DNA of 64,000 bases from Rhodobacterales bacterium HKCCE3408 (GCA_015689705.1 WVSN01000005.1:183301-247300); one strand, 5' to 3'; positions 1-9,772 are shown, numbered from the stretch's first letter. Numbers and translations are program-made. The notes: generated by a model from the sequence alone, not told the origin.

Positions 1-1
1 C

Positions 2-1144
2 GACACTGGCGTGATGATCGACCTCTCCGGAATGCGGGCCGTCCAGGTCGACCCGGACCGCCGGATCGCAAGCGTCGAGGGCGGGGCGACCTGGGCGGAT
101 GTCGACCGCGCGGCACAAGCGTTCGGTCTTGCCACTCCGGGTGGACTGATATCGGAGACCGGGGTCGCCGGCCTGACCCTGTCGGGCGGCTTTGGCCATC
201 TGCGCGGCCGTCACGGTCTTACCATCGACAATCTGGTTGCCGCCGAAGTCGTGACCGCCGATGGCACCTTGGTGCGCGCGAGCGCCGACGAACATCCCGA
301 CCTGCTATGGGCGCTGAAAGGCGGCGGCGGCAATTTCGGCGTCGTCGTCCGCTTCGAATTCGCCCTGCACCCGATCGGCCCAGAGGTTCTCTTCATCGCG
401 CCGATCTATGCCGTCGAGGACGGACCCGGGCCGATCCGGGCCTGGCGCGACTACGTCGCCGAACACGATGAACTGGCGATGATCTGCGAATTCTCCACAG
501 TGCCGGAAGACGACGAGTTTCCCCACGAGGCCTGGGGCCAGAAGGTGTTCGCGCTGGTCGGAGTCGGACTGGGATCCGAAGCTGAGGCCGAGGCGCTCGC
601 CGCGCCGCTGCGCGACCTGGGGCCGAAGGTGGCGGATTTCTCGGGTCGTATGAATTTCGCCGACATCCAGCAGCTGTTCGATGCACAGACGCCTTACGGT
701 GCGATGCGCTGCTACTGGAAGGCGCGCTACCTGACCGAGCTTCCCGATGCCATGATCGATCTCGCGATGGAAAACGCGGTTCGCGCGCCTTCGCCCAACA
801 CGATCTCCTCTCTCTGGAACATGGGCCGCGCCGTGCGGTCGGTTCCGGCGGAGGCCACGGCGTTTGGCGACAGGTCCATGGGCTGGATGTATTCGGCCGA
901 CGGGGTCTGGGCGAACGCGGAAGACGACGAAGCGAACATCGCCTGGGCGCGCGACAGCTGGACCCGCGCCGAGCCATTCGGACATGGCGACCGGACCTAT
1001 CTGAACTTTCCCGGCCATGGCGAAGACGCGGCCCTGACCCGGGCCGCCTTCGGCAGCGGATACGACCGGCTCACGCGGATCAAGTCGACCTACGACCCGG
1101 ACAACGTCTTCCGCTTCAACCAGAACATCCCGCCCGCCACCTGA
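2..1144 (+). CDS. FAD-binding oxidoreductase (PCMH/BBE type), 5' end outside window
   Basis: This is a flavoprotein oxidase of the FAD_binding_4 plus BBE family, which oxidises alcohols, sugars or similar substrates with covalently or tightly bound FAD. The frame is open to the left edge and reads DTGVMIDLSGM there, matching the middle of an FAD-binding domain, so the true start lies upstream and the GTG at 11 is internal. The glycine-rich segment GLTLSGGFGHLRGRHGL and the GGGGNFGVV motif are FAD contacts. The C-terminal YDPDNVFRFNQNIPP is the BBE domain signature. A homocysteine methyltransferase follows 68 bp downstream on the same strand and may be co-transcribed. The substrate cannot be read from the sequence. 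Confidence 0.85.
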   Translation, partial: DTGVMIDLSGMRAVQVDPDRRIASVEGGATWADVDRAAQAFGLATPGGLISETGVAGLTLSGGFGHLRGRHGLTIDNLVAAEVVTADGTLVRASADEHPDLLWALKGGGGNFGVVVRFEFALHPIGPEVLFIAPIYAVEDGPGPIRAWRDYVAEHDELAMICEFSTVPEDDEFPHEAWGQKVFALVGVGLGSEAEAEALAAPLRDLGPKVADFSGRMNFADIQQLFDAQTPYGAMRCYWKARYLTELPDAMIDLAMENAVRAPSPNTISSLWNMGRAVRSVPAEATAFGDRSMGWMYSADGVWANAEDDEANIAWARDSWTRAEPFGHGDRTYLNFPGHGEDAALTRAAFGSGYDRLTRIKSTYDPDNVFRFNQNIPPAT

Positions 1145-1212
1145 CTTGCGGCCTCGAAGGCCATCAGGGCGTCGGTTCAGTCGCCGCGTACCCCCGTACA
1201 GGAGAGTCCTCC

Positions 1213-2169
1213 ATGTCGTTTGCCCATCCCGCCCCGAGAGAAGATCTCATCTACCTGACGGAAGGCGGATTCGAGACCGAACTGCTGTACCTCCACGGCG
1301 TCGACCTGCCCTGTTTCGCGGCCTTTTCGGTCCTGTCGGACAAGGGCAACCGCGCCATCTTCAAGGGCATCTACGAGCGGGTCTGCGACGTGGCCGCCCG
1401 GCATGGCACTGGGCTTCTCCTCGGGTGGATCGGGTATCGGGCCAGCCCAGACTGGGGTGCGAAGCTCGGCCTGTCCCCCGACGGACTGAAGGAGGCGACG
1501 CTTGCCGCCATTGAGCTGCTCGAAGAGCTGCGCAAGGCCTATGCCGGCCAGGTACCCGACTTTCGCATCAGCGAGGGTGTGGGCCCGCGCGGCGACGCCT
1601 ATGGCACCGGCGGTGCAATCACCGAGGCGGAGGCCGAGGACTACCATGCCGTGCAACTGGAAACGGTTCGGGGCAAGGTCGACGTGGCCTGGGCAGCGAC
1701 GCAGAACAACATTCCGGAAGTGATCGGGATGGCCCGCGCGGCCCGCGCGCTCGGTGTGCCATTCGCGGTGTCGTGGAGTCTGAACAGCGAAAGCCGCCTG
1801 AATTCCGGTCCGACGCTGGAAGAGGCCGTGATGCGCGTGGATGCTGCCGTGCCCGGCGGCGTGGCGTGGCACAGCACGAATTGTTCGCACCCGTCCGAGT
1901 TCGAGCCGGCACTGACGCCCGGTGCATGGCGGGAAAGGCTTCGCTGCATCCGGCCGAACGCGGCGGCGATGGACAAGATCGCGCTGTGCAAGCTCGGGCA
2001 CCTCGAAGACGGCGACCCGGAAGAGCTGGGTCGGCAGATGGCAAATGTCGCCGGACGCTTCCCGTGGATGGATATCTGGGGCGGCTGCTGCGGAACCGAC
2101 CACCGCCATCTCGACGAAATTGTCCGGCAGGTGAAGGCGGCCCGGGCACCCGCGCCGCTGCGTGCGTGA
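1213..2169 (+). CDS. homocysteine S-methyltransferase family protein
   Basis: This 318-residue protein belongs to the pfam S-methyl_trans family, which uses zinc to activate homocysteine or another thiol for methyl transfer from S-methylmethionine, betaine or similar donors. Near the C terminus GGCCGTDHRH carries the paired zinc-binding cysteines, and WHSTNCSHP around residue 220 supplies the third cysteine. An early TEGGFETEL matches the usual DGGxxTxL start of the barrel. The ATG is preceded by AGGAGAG at about 8 bp spacing. The donor substrate is not determined. Several relatives of this subgroup act in osmolyte or methylated-compound breakdown rather than methionine synthesis. Confidence 0.85.
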   Translation: MSFAHPAPREDLIYLTEGGFETELLYLHGVDLPCFAAFSVLSDKGNRAIFKGIYERVCDVAARHGTGLLLGWIGYRASPDWGAKLGLSPDGLKEATLAAIELLEELRKAYAGQVPDFRISEGVGPRGDAYGTGGAITEAEAEDYHAVQLETVRGKVDVAWAATQNNIPEVIGMARAARALGVPFAVSWSLNSESRLNSGPTLEEAVMRVDAAVPGGVAWHSTNCSHPSEFEPALTPGAWRERLRCIRPNAAAMDKIALCKLGHLEDGDPEELGRQMANVAGRFPWMDIWGGCCGTDHRHLDEIVRQVKAARAPAPLRA

Positions 2170-2305
2170 CCGAGCGGCGCCGACTGATCGGGCCCTAGCT
2201 TGACTGTCCGTTGAGCGGACGATGCAGACCCCGGCCCACCGGGACGGACCGGCTTCTCCTCTCTTGTCCGTTATTGACGGTCGGTGTTGTTTTGGGCCGC
2301 GGTAG

Positions 2306-2521
2306 GAATGGGGTGGGCAATTATCAATTCCGCTTCCGACTCCCGATAGCGAAACAGACTTCGTCTGGATCAGCGATCCAAACAGGGACGGACCACTTGC
2401 CGAGGCTGAAGACAACTGCATAAACTACGTCGCCAATACGCCTGAAGCTACAATTTTGGTCAGGCGCACATGTCCAGGATCTCCTGAAGTTGGACAATCA
2501 GGAATAGAGGTAAGTGAGTAA
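2306..2521 (+). pseudogene. possible 3' remnant of a lost gene
   Basis: A frame without a usable start codon stays open for 71 codons after a TAG at 2303. It ends with TAA at 2519-2521, overlapping the GTG start of the next gene by 8 bp. The translation (for example DFVWISDPNRDGPLAEAEDN, then a Cys-containing tail) has ordinary protein composition and does not look like antisense noise. An 8-bp overlap with the following start is typical of genuine neighbours in an operon. I do not recognise a family. It may instead be chance. Confidence 0.25.
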
Positions 2522-3158
2522 TATTTTGTTAACGAGACTTAGCGGACCAGCCAGTTCACTCATCGCCCTTTTCATTGGATTGTTCATTGCATCCGCGATG
2601 GTGGCCGGCCTCTACCTTGCCGGTTTCGACGCAGTGGCCGCACTGAGAGACCGCAGTATGGGCGAAGGCCCGGAAGCCGGCCTGATCAGCAACCTAGGCA
2701 TCCTGCTCATGGGGCTCGCCGCAGTGGCAGCCACCTACAAGGCGTGGCAGACGACCGGTCTGGCGTTTGGCATCCTGGCGCTGTTCTGCTGGCTCTTCGC
2801 CTTAGATGACGCCCTCCTTATCCACGAGGCATTTGGATCCCTGCAAATAATCTTCTTTGCCACCTATGGCCTGCTTGCCGCCTCAATGCTCTTCCTGTTC
2901 AGGGAACCGGGCCAGCCTATTGTCTGGCCAATCCTGATTGCCACCGCAGCGTTTGCTGTTTCGGTCCTGTTTGATGAGTTGTGGTCTCTGCTTATTCGCC
3001 ATATCCAGATTCAGGACGACACCGAGAGTCTTCTGTTCCGGATCGGCTTTGTCCTCGAAGACGTGCCGAAGTTTGGCGGCATCTTCGTAATGACATGCTT
3101 TGCCCTTGGTATGGCTGTTGCCGGCGACGCCGGTCGAAGTGGTGACGGGCGTCAGTAA
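2514..3158 (+). CDS. hypothetical multi-pass membrane protein
   Basis: I do not recognise this 214-residue protein. It has about six hydrophobic segments: residues 14-38, 58-75, 82-100, 110-126, 136-155 and a last one near 180-203. Acidic residues sit in the loops (FALDDALLIHEAFG, VLFDELW, VLEDVPKFG), a pattern reminiscent of membrane-embedded metal or proton sites. The GTG start is preceded by GAGGTAA. GC content is lower than in its neighbours, hinting at a different origin. No partner gene is evident: tRNA-Ser and ychF lie downstream on the other strand. Confidence 0.6.
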   Translation: MSNILLTRLSGPASSLIALFIGLFIASAMVAGLYLAGFDAVAALRDRSMGEGPEAGLISNLGILLMGLAAVAATYKAWQTTGLAFGILALFCWLFALDDALLIHEAFGSLQIIFFATYGLLAASMLFLFREPGQPIVWPILIATAAFAVSVLFDELWSLLIRHIQIQDDTESLLFRIGFVLEDVPKFGGIFVMTCFALGMAVAGDAGRSGDGRQ

Positions 3159-3478
3159 TTTGCTTTGGACGAGCGCAGGGGTCCCTGTCTGAGACTCTTG
3201 CGGACGGATAGCTGGCTGATCTGGCGCGTATATTGAGCGGTTGCCAGTCACGGGCACCGCGATCGTCCCTTTTTTGGCCGATTGGTAGGAAATTCCCTGT
3301 TGACGCCGAAACACACCCAACCATCGTCCCGCCCCGGGACAAGGCCCGCAAGTCGCGCCAGTTCAAGCTGCAAGCACGAGCTGAAGCGACAGGCACGAAA
3401 GGAAGGGCAGAGCAAATTCCGCCTGTTACCGCAGCGTGAACAACCGTACGGTTTGTTGAGCCATGTGTCAGGATTGGA
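3159..3478. other. gene-free stretch beside tRNA-Ser
   Basis: No frame here looks coding. The one distinct element is a 12-bp perfect palindrome, AACCGTACGGTT at 3443-3454, just beyond the 3' end of tRNA-Ser on the minus strand. It could form a small hairpin after the tRNA transcript, but it lacks a clear U-run. Confidence 0.4.
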
Positions 3479-3568
3479 TGGCGGAGACGAAGGGATTCGA
3501 ACCCTCGAGACGGTTTCCCGTCTACTCCCTTAGCAGGGGAGCGCCTTCGACCACTCGGCCACGTCTCC
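3479..3568 (-). tRNA. tRNA-Ser (anticodon GCU)
   Basis: Read on the minus strand, the sequence begins GGAGACGTGGCCGAGTGG and folds as a class II tRNA. The 7-bp acceptor stem is GGAGACG with CGTCTCC. The anticodon arm CTCCC-CTGCTAA-GGGAG places GCT in the loop. A long variable arm (GTAGACGGGAAACCGTCTC) is as expected for serine, and the T arm holds GGTTCGAATCC. The 3' CCA is encoded at 3479-3481. It reads AGC and AGU codons. Confidence 0.96.
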
Positions 3569-3679
3569 GCGGACCCGTCTATGTGAAGCGGCCGGCGGGC
3601 ACAACGGTTTCTTGGCGGGGTGCGGCAGCAGGGACACGCGGTGCGACAAGGCCCGCTCGCGCGGTCCGACCCGAGGTCG

Positions 3680-4777
3680 TCAGGCGTTGAAGAGGAAGTG
3701 CAGGACGTCGCCGTCCTTGACCTCGTAGCCCTTGCCCTCGACCCGGAGCTTGCCCGCATCGCGGGCCGCCGCCTCGCCGCCGAGCGCGTCGTAATCGGTG
3801 TAGGAAATCGTCTCGGCGCGGATGAAGCCCTTCTCGAAATCGCCGTGGATCACGCCCGCTGCCTGCGGCGCCAGCGTGCCCTTGCGGATAGTCCAGGCGC
3901 GCGCCTCTTTCGGTCCGGCGGTGAAATAGGTCATCAGGCCGAGCAGGTCGTAGCCTGCGCGGATCAGCCGGTCGAGCCCGGCCTCCTTCAGACCCATCTC
4001 TTCCAGGAACACCGCCTGCTCTTCGGCGTCGAGCTGGCTGATCTCCTCCTCGATCCGAGCCGAAATCACGACCGTCGCAGCGCCCTGCTCCGCCGCCATC
4101 TCGGCCACGCGGGCCGATTGGGCATTGCCGGTCGCCGCGGATTCTTCCTCGACGTTGCACACGTAGAGGACGGGTTTCAACGTCAGAAGCTGGAGCGAGG
4201 TCCAGACCTTCCGATCCTCGTCGGATACCTCGACTGTGCGCGCCGGGCGCCCCTCGGACAGCGCGTCGCGCGCGGCCAGAAGCAGACGTTCCTGCGCCAC
4301 CGCCTCCTTGTCGCCGCCACGAACCTTGCGGGAGAGATTCTGGAGCCGCTTCTCGACCGATTCCAGATCGGCCAACATCAGCTCGGTCTCGATCGTCTCG
4401 GCATCGGCGATCGGGTCCACGCGTCCCTCGACATGCGTGACGTCGCCATCCTCGAAGCAGCGCAGGACATGGGCGATCGCGTCGACTTCGCGGATATTGG
4501 CGAGGAACTGGTTGCCGAGGCCCTCGCCCTTCGACGCGCCCTTCACCAGACCCGCGATGTCGACGAATGTCATCCGCGCCGGGATGACCTGCTTCGATTT
4601 CGCGATCTCGGCCAGCCGGTCGAGCCGGGCATCGGGCACCGCGACTTCTCCGACATTGGGCTCGATCGTGCAGAAGGGAAAGTTCGCCGCCTGAGCCGCG
4701 GCAGTCCGGGTCAGCGCATTGAAGAGCGTCGACTTGCCGACGTTCGGCAGTCCGACAATGCCCATTCTGAACCCCAT
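3680..4777 (-). CDS. ychF: redox-regulated ATPase YchF (OLA1 family)
   Basis: YchF is an Obg-like P-loop protein that prefers ATP to GTP and associates with ribosomes; it is linked to oxidative-stress and translation control. The 365 residues match family length. The G1 loop GLPNVGKS is at residues 9-16, followed by NFPFCTIEPNVG. The G3 region is DIAGLVKGASKGEGLGNQFL. The G4 position reads NVEE rather than NKxD, the substitution that gives ATP preference. A C-terminal TGS domain ends in GDVLHFLFNA. It is divergent from trpA, with 175 bp between the two starts, a linkage common in Rhodobacterales. Confidence 0.97.
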   Translation of the reverse strand: MGFRMGIVGLPNVGKSTLFNALTRTAAAQAANFPFCTIEPNVGEVAVPDARLDRLAEIAKSKQVIPARMTFVDIAGLVKGASKGEGLGNQFLANIREVDAIAHVLRCFEDGDVTHVEGRVDPIADAETIETELMLADLESVEKRLQNLSRKVRGGDKEAVAQERLLLAARDALSEGRPARTVEVSDEDRKVWTSLQLLTLKPVLYVCNVEEESAATGNAQSARVAEMAAEQGAATVVISARIEEEISQLDAEEQAVFLEEMGLKEAGLDRLIRAGYDLLGLMTYFTAGPKEARAWTIRKGTLAPQAAGVIHGDFEKGFIRAETISYTDYDALGGEAAARDAGKLRVEGKGYEVKDGDVLHFLFNA

Positions 4778-4952
4778 GGCGCGCCTCCGGTCCCGTGTTC
4801 CGCGCGCCTTCTAGGCGGGTGCCGGGCAAAGGGCAATGGGATGTGCCGGGCGGGACCGGCGTGCCCGCAGCGGGTCGACCCCCGGCCTTCCGCCCATTGA
4901 TTTCGCCGCAGCTTTGTCCCAAACCCCGCGGAACGAACGGACGGGGACATCG

Positions 4953-5747
4953 ATGACACGGATCGCGGACACTTTCGCGCGGCTCAGGGCCGAGGGTGGC
5001 AAGGCCTTCGTCGCCTACATCATGGGCGGCGACTCGGACCTCGAAACATCGCTGGAGATCATGCGCGGTCTGCCCGGCGCCGGTGTCGACGTGATCGAAC
5101 TTGGCATTCCGTTTACCGACCCTATGGCCGACGGTCCGACGATCCAGCTGGCCGGACAGCGCGCGCTCGAGGCCGGGCAGACGCTCGAAAAGACGCTCGG
5201 CATGGTGCGGGAGTTCCGGAAGGACAACGCGACGACGCCGATCGTCCTGATGGGCTATTACAATCCGATCTACAGCCGCGGCGTGGACCGGTTTCTGGAT
5301 GACGCCAAGTCGGCCGGAGTGGACGGGCTGATCGTCGTCGATCTGCCGCCCGAGGAAGATAGCGAGCTCTGTCTGCCAGCACTGGCGAAGGGGATCGACT
5401 TCATTCGCCTCGCCACGCCGACGACGGACGATGCGCGCCTGCCCCGGGTGCTGCAGAACACCTCGGGTTTCGTCTATTACGTGTCGATCACGGGGATCAC
5501 CGGGGCGGCAGCGGCCGCTGCCGGCGATGTCGCGCCGGACGTCGCGCGGATCAAGGCCGCGACCGACCTGCCGGTCATCGTAGGCTTCGGCATCCGAACG
5601 CCCGAGGCCGCTGCCGAGATCGCGGGCGTCGCGGACGGCGCAGTTGTCGGGTCCGCGATCGTCTCGGAAATTGCGGCCGGAAAACCGGTCTCCGAGGTGC
5701 TGTCCTTCGTGGAAAGCCTGGCCCGCGGGGCGCATTCTGCCGGCTGA
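4953..5747 (+). CDS. trpA: tryptophan synthase alpha subunit
   Basis: TrpA cleaves indole-3-glycerol phosphate to indole and glyceraldehyde 3-phosphate in the cytoplasmic alpha2-beta2 tryptophan synthase complex. The start [19 protein letters not shown] gives a 264-residue protein of normal length. The catalytic glutamate lies in [16 protein letters not shown] and the catalytic aspartate in the same stretch (MADGP). Phosphate-binding glycines are seen in VGFGIRTPE and GAVVGSAIV. The frame could extend upstream to 4836, but that extension is not TrpA-like. Its partner trpB is about 6 kb away on the other strand, so the trp genes are split here. Confidence 0.97.
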   Translation: MTRIADTFARLRAEGGKAFVAYIMGGDSDLETSLEIMRGLPGAGVDVIELGIPFTDPMADGPTIQLAGQRALEAGQTLEKTLGMVREFRKDNATTPIVLMGYYNPIYSRGVDRFLDDAKSAGVDGLIVVDLPPEEDSELCLPALAKGIDFIRLATPTTDDARLPRVLQNTSGFVYYVSITGITGAAAAAAGDVAPDVARIKAATDLPVIVGFGIRTPEAAAEIAGVADGAVVGSAIVSEIAAGKPVSEVLSFVESLARGAHSAG

Positions 5748-5935
5748 CCGCCAACCGGCCACCGTCAACAGCACCTGATCGACGGACGTCGCCGCCGCCT
5801 CTTGCTCCGGACGAAACCGTGTTGCGTCCATTGTCACGCCTGGCCCGGTTTTCTCCGACCCAGACACTGCGCGGCCTTCTGCCCGCTGGCTCCCGGAGCA
5901 ATTCCGGGATAACGGCAAAACCGGGAGGACGGACC

Positions 5936-7099
5936 ATGCCGGTGATCACGAATATCGAAGACCTCAAGCGCATCTACCAGCGCCGCGTGCCACGCATGTT
6001 CTACGACTACGCGGAATCGGGCAGCTGGACGGAACAGACATTCCGCGAGAACAGCAGTGACTTCTCCCTGATCCGCCTGCGCCAGCGCGTTGCCCGCGAC
6101 ATGGCCGGCCGGACGACCGCATCGACGATGCTCGGCGAAGAGGTCGCGATGCCGGTCGGCCTCGCCCCGGTCGGGCTGACCGGCATGCAGTCGGCCGACG
6201 GAGAGATAAAGGCTGCCCGAGCCGCAGAGAAATTCGGTGTGCCCTTCTGCCTCTCGACCATGTCGATCTGCTCGATCGAGGACGTGGCGAAGCACACCTC
6301 GAAGCCGTTCTGGTTCCAGGTCTACACGCTGAAGGACGACGAATTCATGCAGGCGCTGTTCGAACGGGCGCGCGCCGCGAACTGCTCGGCCATCGTCATC
6401 ACCGTCGACCTGCAGGTCATGGGACAGCGCCACAAGGACATCAAGAACGGCCTGAGCGCTCCGCCGAAGCTGACAGCGAAATCCGTTGCCAACATGATGA
6501 CGAAGATCCCCTGGGGCCTCGAGATGCTCGGCACCAAACGGCGCTTCTTCGGGAACATCGTCGGCCACGCAAAGGGTGTGACGGATCCCTCCTCGCTCTC
6601 GACATGGACGGCAGAGGCGTTCGATCCGTCGCTCGACTGGGACCGGATCGCCACGTTCAAGCGCTGGTGGGGCGGCAAGATGATCGTGAAGGGCATCATG
6701 GAGGCCGATGACGCTAAGCGCGCCGTCGATGCCGGGGCCGATGCGGTCATTGTATCGAACCACGGCGGCCGGCAGCTTGATGGCGCGATCTCTGCGATCC
6801 GCGCGCTTGAACCCGTCGTGGCCGCGGTCGGAGACCAGACCGAAGTCCATTTCGACAGTGGCATCCGTTCCGGGCAGGACGTCCTGAAGGCGCTCGCCCT
6901 CGGCGCCAGGGCGGCCTATGTAGGCCGCGCCTTCGTCTACGGGCTTGGCGCCATGGGACAGGCCGGCGTGACCCGCGCGCTCGAGGTCATCCAGAAGGAA
7001 CTCGAAACGTCGATGGCGCTCTGCGGCGAGAAGCGGCTGTCCGATATCACCCGCGATCATGTCCTCGTGCCGAAAGGCTTTTCGGACGGGTGGGACTAG
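5936..7099 (+). CDS. lldD: FMN-dependent alpha-hydroxy acid dehydrogenase (L-lactate dehydrogenase type)
   Basis: This 387-residue flavoenzyme oxidises L-lactate or a related 2-hydroxy acid to the 2-keto acid and passes electrons to the respiratory chain. The start [20 protein letters not shown] follows the ribosome site CCGGGAGG by 7 bp. The family hallmark [10 protein letters not shown] holds the catalytic histidine and the substrate-binding arginine. [10 protein letters not shown] near the N terminus and [18 protein letters not shown] near the C terminus are FMN contacts. The exact substrate is inferred: LldD, mandelate and glycolate enzymes share these motifs. It lies 188 bp after trpA. 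Confidence 0.88.
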   Translation: MPVITNIEDLKRIYQRRVPRMFYDYAESGSWTEQTFRENSSDFSLIRLRQRVARDMAGRTTASTMLGEEVAMPVGLAPVGLTGMQSADGEIKAARAAEKFGVPFCLSTMSICSIEDVAKHTSKPFWFQVYTLKDDEFMQALFERARAANCSAIVITVDLQVMGQRHKDIKNGLSAPPKLTAKSVANMMTKIPWGLEMLGTKRRFFGNIVGHAKGVTDPSSLSTWTAEAFDPSLDWDRIATFKRWWGGKMIVKGIMEADDAKRAVDAGADAVIVSNHGGRQLDGAISAIRALEPVVAAVGDQTEVHFDSGIRSGQDVLKALALGARAAYVGRAFVYGLGAMGQAGVTRALEVIQKELETSMALCGEKRLSDITRDHVLVPKGFSDGWD

Positions 7100-7215
7100 A
7101 CCGGGCGGCGTCGACAATCGCACTGGCCAAGCGGGCGAATCTCGCCTATAGCCGCGGCTTCAATCGAGACCCGGGCCGACACCCTTGGAGGCGGCCCAAT
7201 CTATGGAGACATATC

Positions 7216-7866
7216 ATGGCTGGTGAGATTCCGGATCTTATCGCCGAGGCACGCGCGGGGACAGGCAAGGGGGCCGCCCGCCAAGCACGCCGCGATGGCA
7301 AAGTGCCCGGCATCGTTTATGGCGGCGGACAGGATCCGCTTCCGATTCAGGTTCCGTTCAACATGCTTCTGAAGAAGCTGAAGGATGGCCGCTTCCTGTC
7401 GACGCTGTACAACCTCAAGGTCGACGGCCAGGACGACGTGCGCGTGATCTGCCGCAGCGTCCAGCGCGACGTGGTCAAGGACCTGCCGACGCATGTCGAC
7501 TTCATGCGTCTGAAGCGCACCTCGAAGGTGAACCTCTTTATCCACGTCGACTTCATCAACCACGAGAAAGCGCCGGGCCTGAAGCGTGGCGGCGTGCTGA
7601 CCGTGGTCCGGCCCGAGGTCGAACTGATCGTGACCGCGGCCGACATCCCGGAAAGCATCACGGTCGATCTCGAGGGCCTGGACATCGGCGACACCGTCAC
7701 GATTTCGAAGGTGACGCTGCCTGAGGGCGCCAAGCCGACGATCGAGCGTGACTTCGTGATCGCGAACATCACCGCACCGTCCGGTCTTGTTTCGGCTGAG
7801 GCCAGCGAAGCCGGCGAAGACGAGGATGCCGGCGACACCGAAGCCGAGGACGGCGACGAGGATTGA
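7216..7866 (+). CDS. rplY: 50S ribosomal protein L25/general stress protein Ctc
   Basis: L25 binds 5S rRNA on the large ribosomal subunit. The 216-residue length shows the CTC form, with an N-terminal L25 domain (about residues 5-95, including [20 protein letters not shown]), a TL5-type beta domain (about 100-185), and an acidic Glu/Asp tail of about 25 residues. GGAG lies 10 bp before the ATG. pth follows, the usual alphaproteobacterial pairing, but a strong hairpin between them suggests partial termination. Confidence 0.96.
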   Translation: MAGEIPDLIAEARAGTGKGAARQARRDGKVPGIVYGGGQDPLPIQVPFNMLLKKLKDGRFLSTLYNLKVDGQDDVRVICRSVQRDVVKDLPTHVDFMRLKRTSKVNLFIHVDFINHEKAPGLKRGGVLTVVRPEVELIVTAADIPESITVDLEGLDIGDTVTISKVTLPEGAKPTIERDFVIANITAPSGLVSAEASEAGEDEDAGDTEAEDGDED

Positions 7867-7896
7867 TCTTCCGGCCGTCCGGCCAAACCGAACAGG

Positions 7897-7930
7897 CGCG
7901 CCGCGGCATCGTCCGCGGCGCGTTTTCGTT
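7897..7930 (+). terminator. Rho-independent terminator after rplY
   Basis: A perfect 10-bp stem (CGCGCCGCGG at 7897-7906 with CCGCGGCGCG at 7913-7922) has a 6-base loop and is followed by TTTTCGTTT. It lies about 30 bp after the rplY stop and about 75 bp before pth. Confidence 0.85.
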
Positions 7931-8005
7931 TGCAGCGCGACCAGCGGATGACTCTTGGCAACCCGCGACGCGGCTGGCATCACTCCGGCGAGACAGGAGG
8001 CGGCG

Positions 8006-8689
8006 ATGCAACTCTGGGTCGGGCTCGGCAATCCGGGCGATCAGTATGCGATGAACCGGCATAATATCGGCTTCATGGCCGTCGACCGGATCGCCGGGGA
8101 TCACGGCTTTTCACCATGGCGGGCTAAATTTCAGGGTCGGATCGCCGAGGGTCGTCTCGGATCCGAAAAGGTCGTCCTTCTGAAGCCGGAGACCTACATG
8201 AACCGCTCCGGCCAGTCGGTCGGCGAGGCCATCCGCTTCTTCAAGCTCGAGCCCACCGATGTCATCGTCTTCCATGACGAGATCGACCTCGCCCCCTCGA
8301 AATGCCGCGTGAAGTCGGGCGGAGGACATGCCGGGCATAACGGGCTCCGCTCGCTTCACGACCATATCGGCGACGCCTATTCCCGCGTCCGGCTCGGCGT
8401 GGGTCATCCCGGCGACAAGGCGCGCGTTCCGGGCTACGTGCTGTCGGATTTTCCGAAGGCCGACCGCGACTGGCTCGATGACCTCCTGCGTGGCATCTCG
8501 GACGGCGCCCCTGCGCTGGCCGATGGGGATACCGGACGCTTCATGAACGCGGTCTCGCTGCGCGTCGCCCCGCCGCGCAGCTCGAAGACGCCCGCGCCGG
8601 AACAGACCGAAGAAGCTCCGGCCAGGACAGCGACAGAGCCGGAAGACACTCGCTCGCCACTTCAGAAACTGGTGGACCGTTTCAGATGA
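8006..8689 (+). CDS. pth: peptidyl-tRNA hydrolase
   Basis: Pth releases peptides from peptidyl-tRNA that drops off ribosomes, recycling tRNA. The 227 residues begin MQLWVGLGNPGDQYAMNRHN, with the conserved Asn and catalytic His of the NPG..Y..(T/N)RHN motif. FHDEIDL and GGGHAGHNGLRS supply the catalytic Asp and the substrate-binding Asn residues. The C-terminal 40 residues are a Pro/Ala/Glu-rich extension common in alphaproteobacteria. The ATG has AGGAGG at 7 bp. The stop overlaps the next start as ATGA. Confidence 0.97.
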   Translation: MQLWVGLGNPGDQYAMNRHNIGFMAVDRIAGDHGFSPWRAKFQGRIAEGRLGSEKVVLLKPETYMNRSGQSVGEAIRFFKLEPTDVIVFHDEIDLAPSKCRVKSGGGHAGHNGLRSLHDHIGDAYSRVRLGVGHPGDKARVPGYVLSDFPKADRDWLDDLLRGISDGAPALADGDTGRFMNAVSLRVAPPRSSKTPAPEQTEEAPARTATEPEDTRSPLQKLVDRFR

Positions 8690-9732
8690 GCGACCGACTG
8701 CGCCATGCCTTCGAGGTTCAGGCGCGGGCCTGCGAAGGGCTCGGGTCGCCCTTCATGGGCCGGCTCTGCCGCCTCCTGGCCGAGCGTCTCCAGCCGGGAG
8801 ATCCGATCTCGGACCGGCTGTACGGCTGGCCAGGCGAAATTCATCCGGGCGCGCAATCCATCCCGCTCCGGCTCTGCGGCGCGCTTCATGCGCTGGTGCT
8901 GGACGGATCCGACGCCGGCCTTGCTTCAGCTTATCCGCCCAACAGCGTGCCCGATGACGAACTCTGGGACGCAATCACCGCCGCGTTCGCGGCGCACGAA
9001 ACACGGCTGATGGACTGGCTCGACCAGGCACCGCAGACAAACGAGGTCCGCCGGTCCGTCGCCATGATCACCGCGGCCTGCGTCCTTCGGGCCCGGCACG
9101 ACCTGCCGTTCGTCGTGTCTGAACTGGGCGCATCGGCTGGTCTGAACCTGCATTTCGACAGGTTCGCGCTGGCGGTGCCGGGAGGGCAGCGGGGCGCTGC
9201 GGACAGTGCGGTTCGTCTCCAGCCTGACTGGGACGGCCCGAGTCCGCCTGACCGGCCCATCGAGATTGCCGAGCGGGCGGGTGTGGATCTCCATCCTCTC
9301 GACCCGGGCGATCCGATCCGACTTCTCGCCTATCTCTGGCCCGACCAGCCCGAGCGGCTCGCGCTTACCCGGGCCGCCATCGAAATCGCGGACACCAGGC
9401 CGGAAAAAGGCGATGCCGCCGACTGGCTGGAAAGCCGGCTTCAGCAGCGTTTTCCCGGACGACTGCATCTCGTCTTCCACACGATCGCGTGGCAGTACTT
9501 CCCGGCCGAAACCCAGGCACGTTGCGCAAAAGCGCTGGACGAAGCCGGCGCGATGGCTGGTCCGAAGGAACCTCTTGCCCGGCTGTCGATGGAGGCGGAC
9601 GGAACGCCAGGAAGCGCCGCACTTTCCCTGCAAATCTGGGACGGTAGCCCCGATCACGGCACGGTCCACAACCTCGGCCGGATTGATTATCACGGACGTT
9701 TCATCAAAATAACCCGTGCCGACTGGCCGTGA
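8686..9732 (+). CDS. DUF2332 family protein
   Basis: This 348-residue protein matches the DUF2332 family, common in alphaproteobacteria and actinobacteria, whose function is unknown. Recognisable landmarks are the N-terminal FEVQARACEGLGSPFMGRL, the central SELGASAGLNLHFDRF (resembling a methyltransferase-like Gly-rich turn, though I would not assign catalysis) and VFHTIAWQYFP. It overlaps pth by 4 bp, so translation is probably coupled. It has no signal peptide or membrane segment. Confidence 0.85.
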   Translation: MSDRLRHAFEVQARACEGLGSPFMGRLCRLLAERLQPGDPISDRLYGWPGEIHPGAQSIPLRLCGALHALVLDGSDAGLASAYPPNSVPDDELWDAITAAFAAHETRLMDWLDQAPQTNEVRRSVAMITAACVLRARHDLPFVVSELGASAGLNLHFDRFALAVPGGQRGAADSAVRLQPDWDGPSPPDRPIEIAERAGVDLHPLDPGDPIRLLAYLWPDQPERLALTRAAIEIADTRPEKGDAADWLESRLQQRFPGRLHLVFHTIAWQYFPAETQARCAKALDEAGAMAGPKEPLARLSMEADGTPGSAALSLQIWDGSPDHGTVHNLGRIDYHGRFIKITRADWP

Positions 9733-9772
9733 ATGTGTCATACTGAAAACTGTCCGTTTTGCCTGACACATT
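9732..9772 (+). promoter_or_regulatory. nested hairpin abutting the DUF2237 ribosome binding site
   Basis: AATGTGTCA (9732-9740) pairs with TGACACATT (9764-9772), and within it AAAAC (9746-9750) pairs with GTTTT (9756-9760). The outer stem starts at the last base of the upstream stop codon and ends directly against GGAGG (9773-9777), the ribosome site of the next gene. It could be a weak terminator or a translation-control hairpin. Confidence 0.5.

Noticed and set aside
3443..3454. A 12-bp palindrome next to tRNA-Ser, considered as an integration attachment site.
   Set aside because: No integrase and no second copy of the tRNA 3' end is found in the window.
3579..5918. Very long antisense open frames over ychF and trpA.
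   Set aside because: They mirror the codon bias of GC-rich genes on the other strand; their translations are Arg/Pro/Gly-rich and without family motifs.
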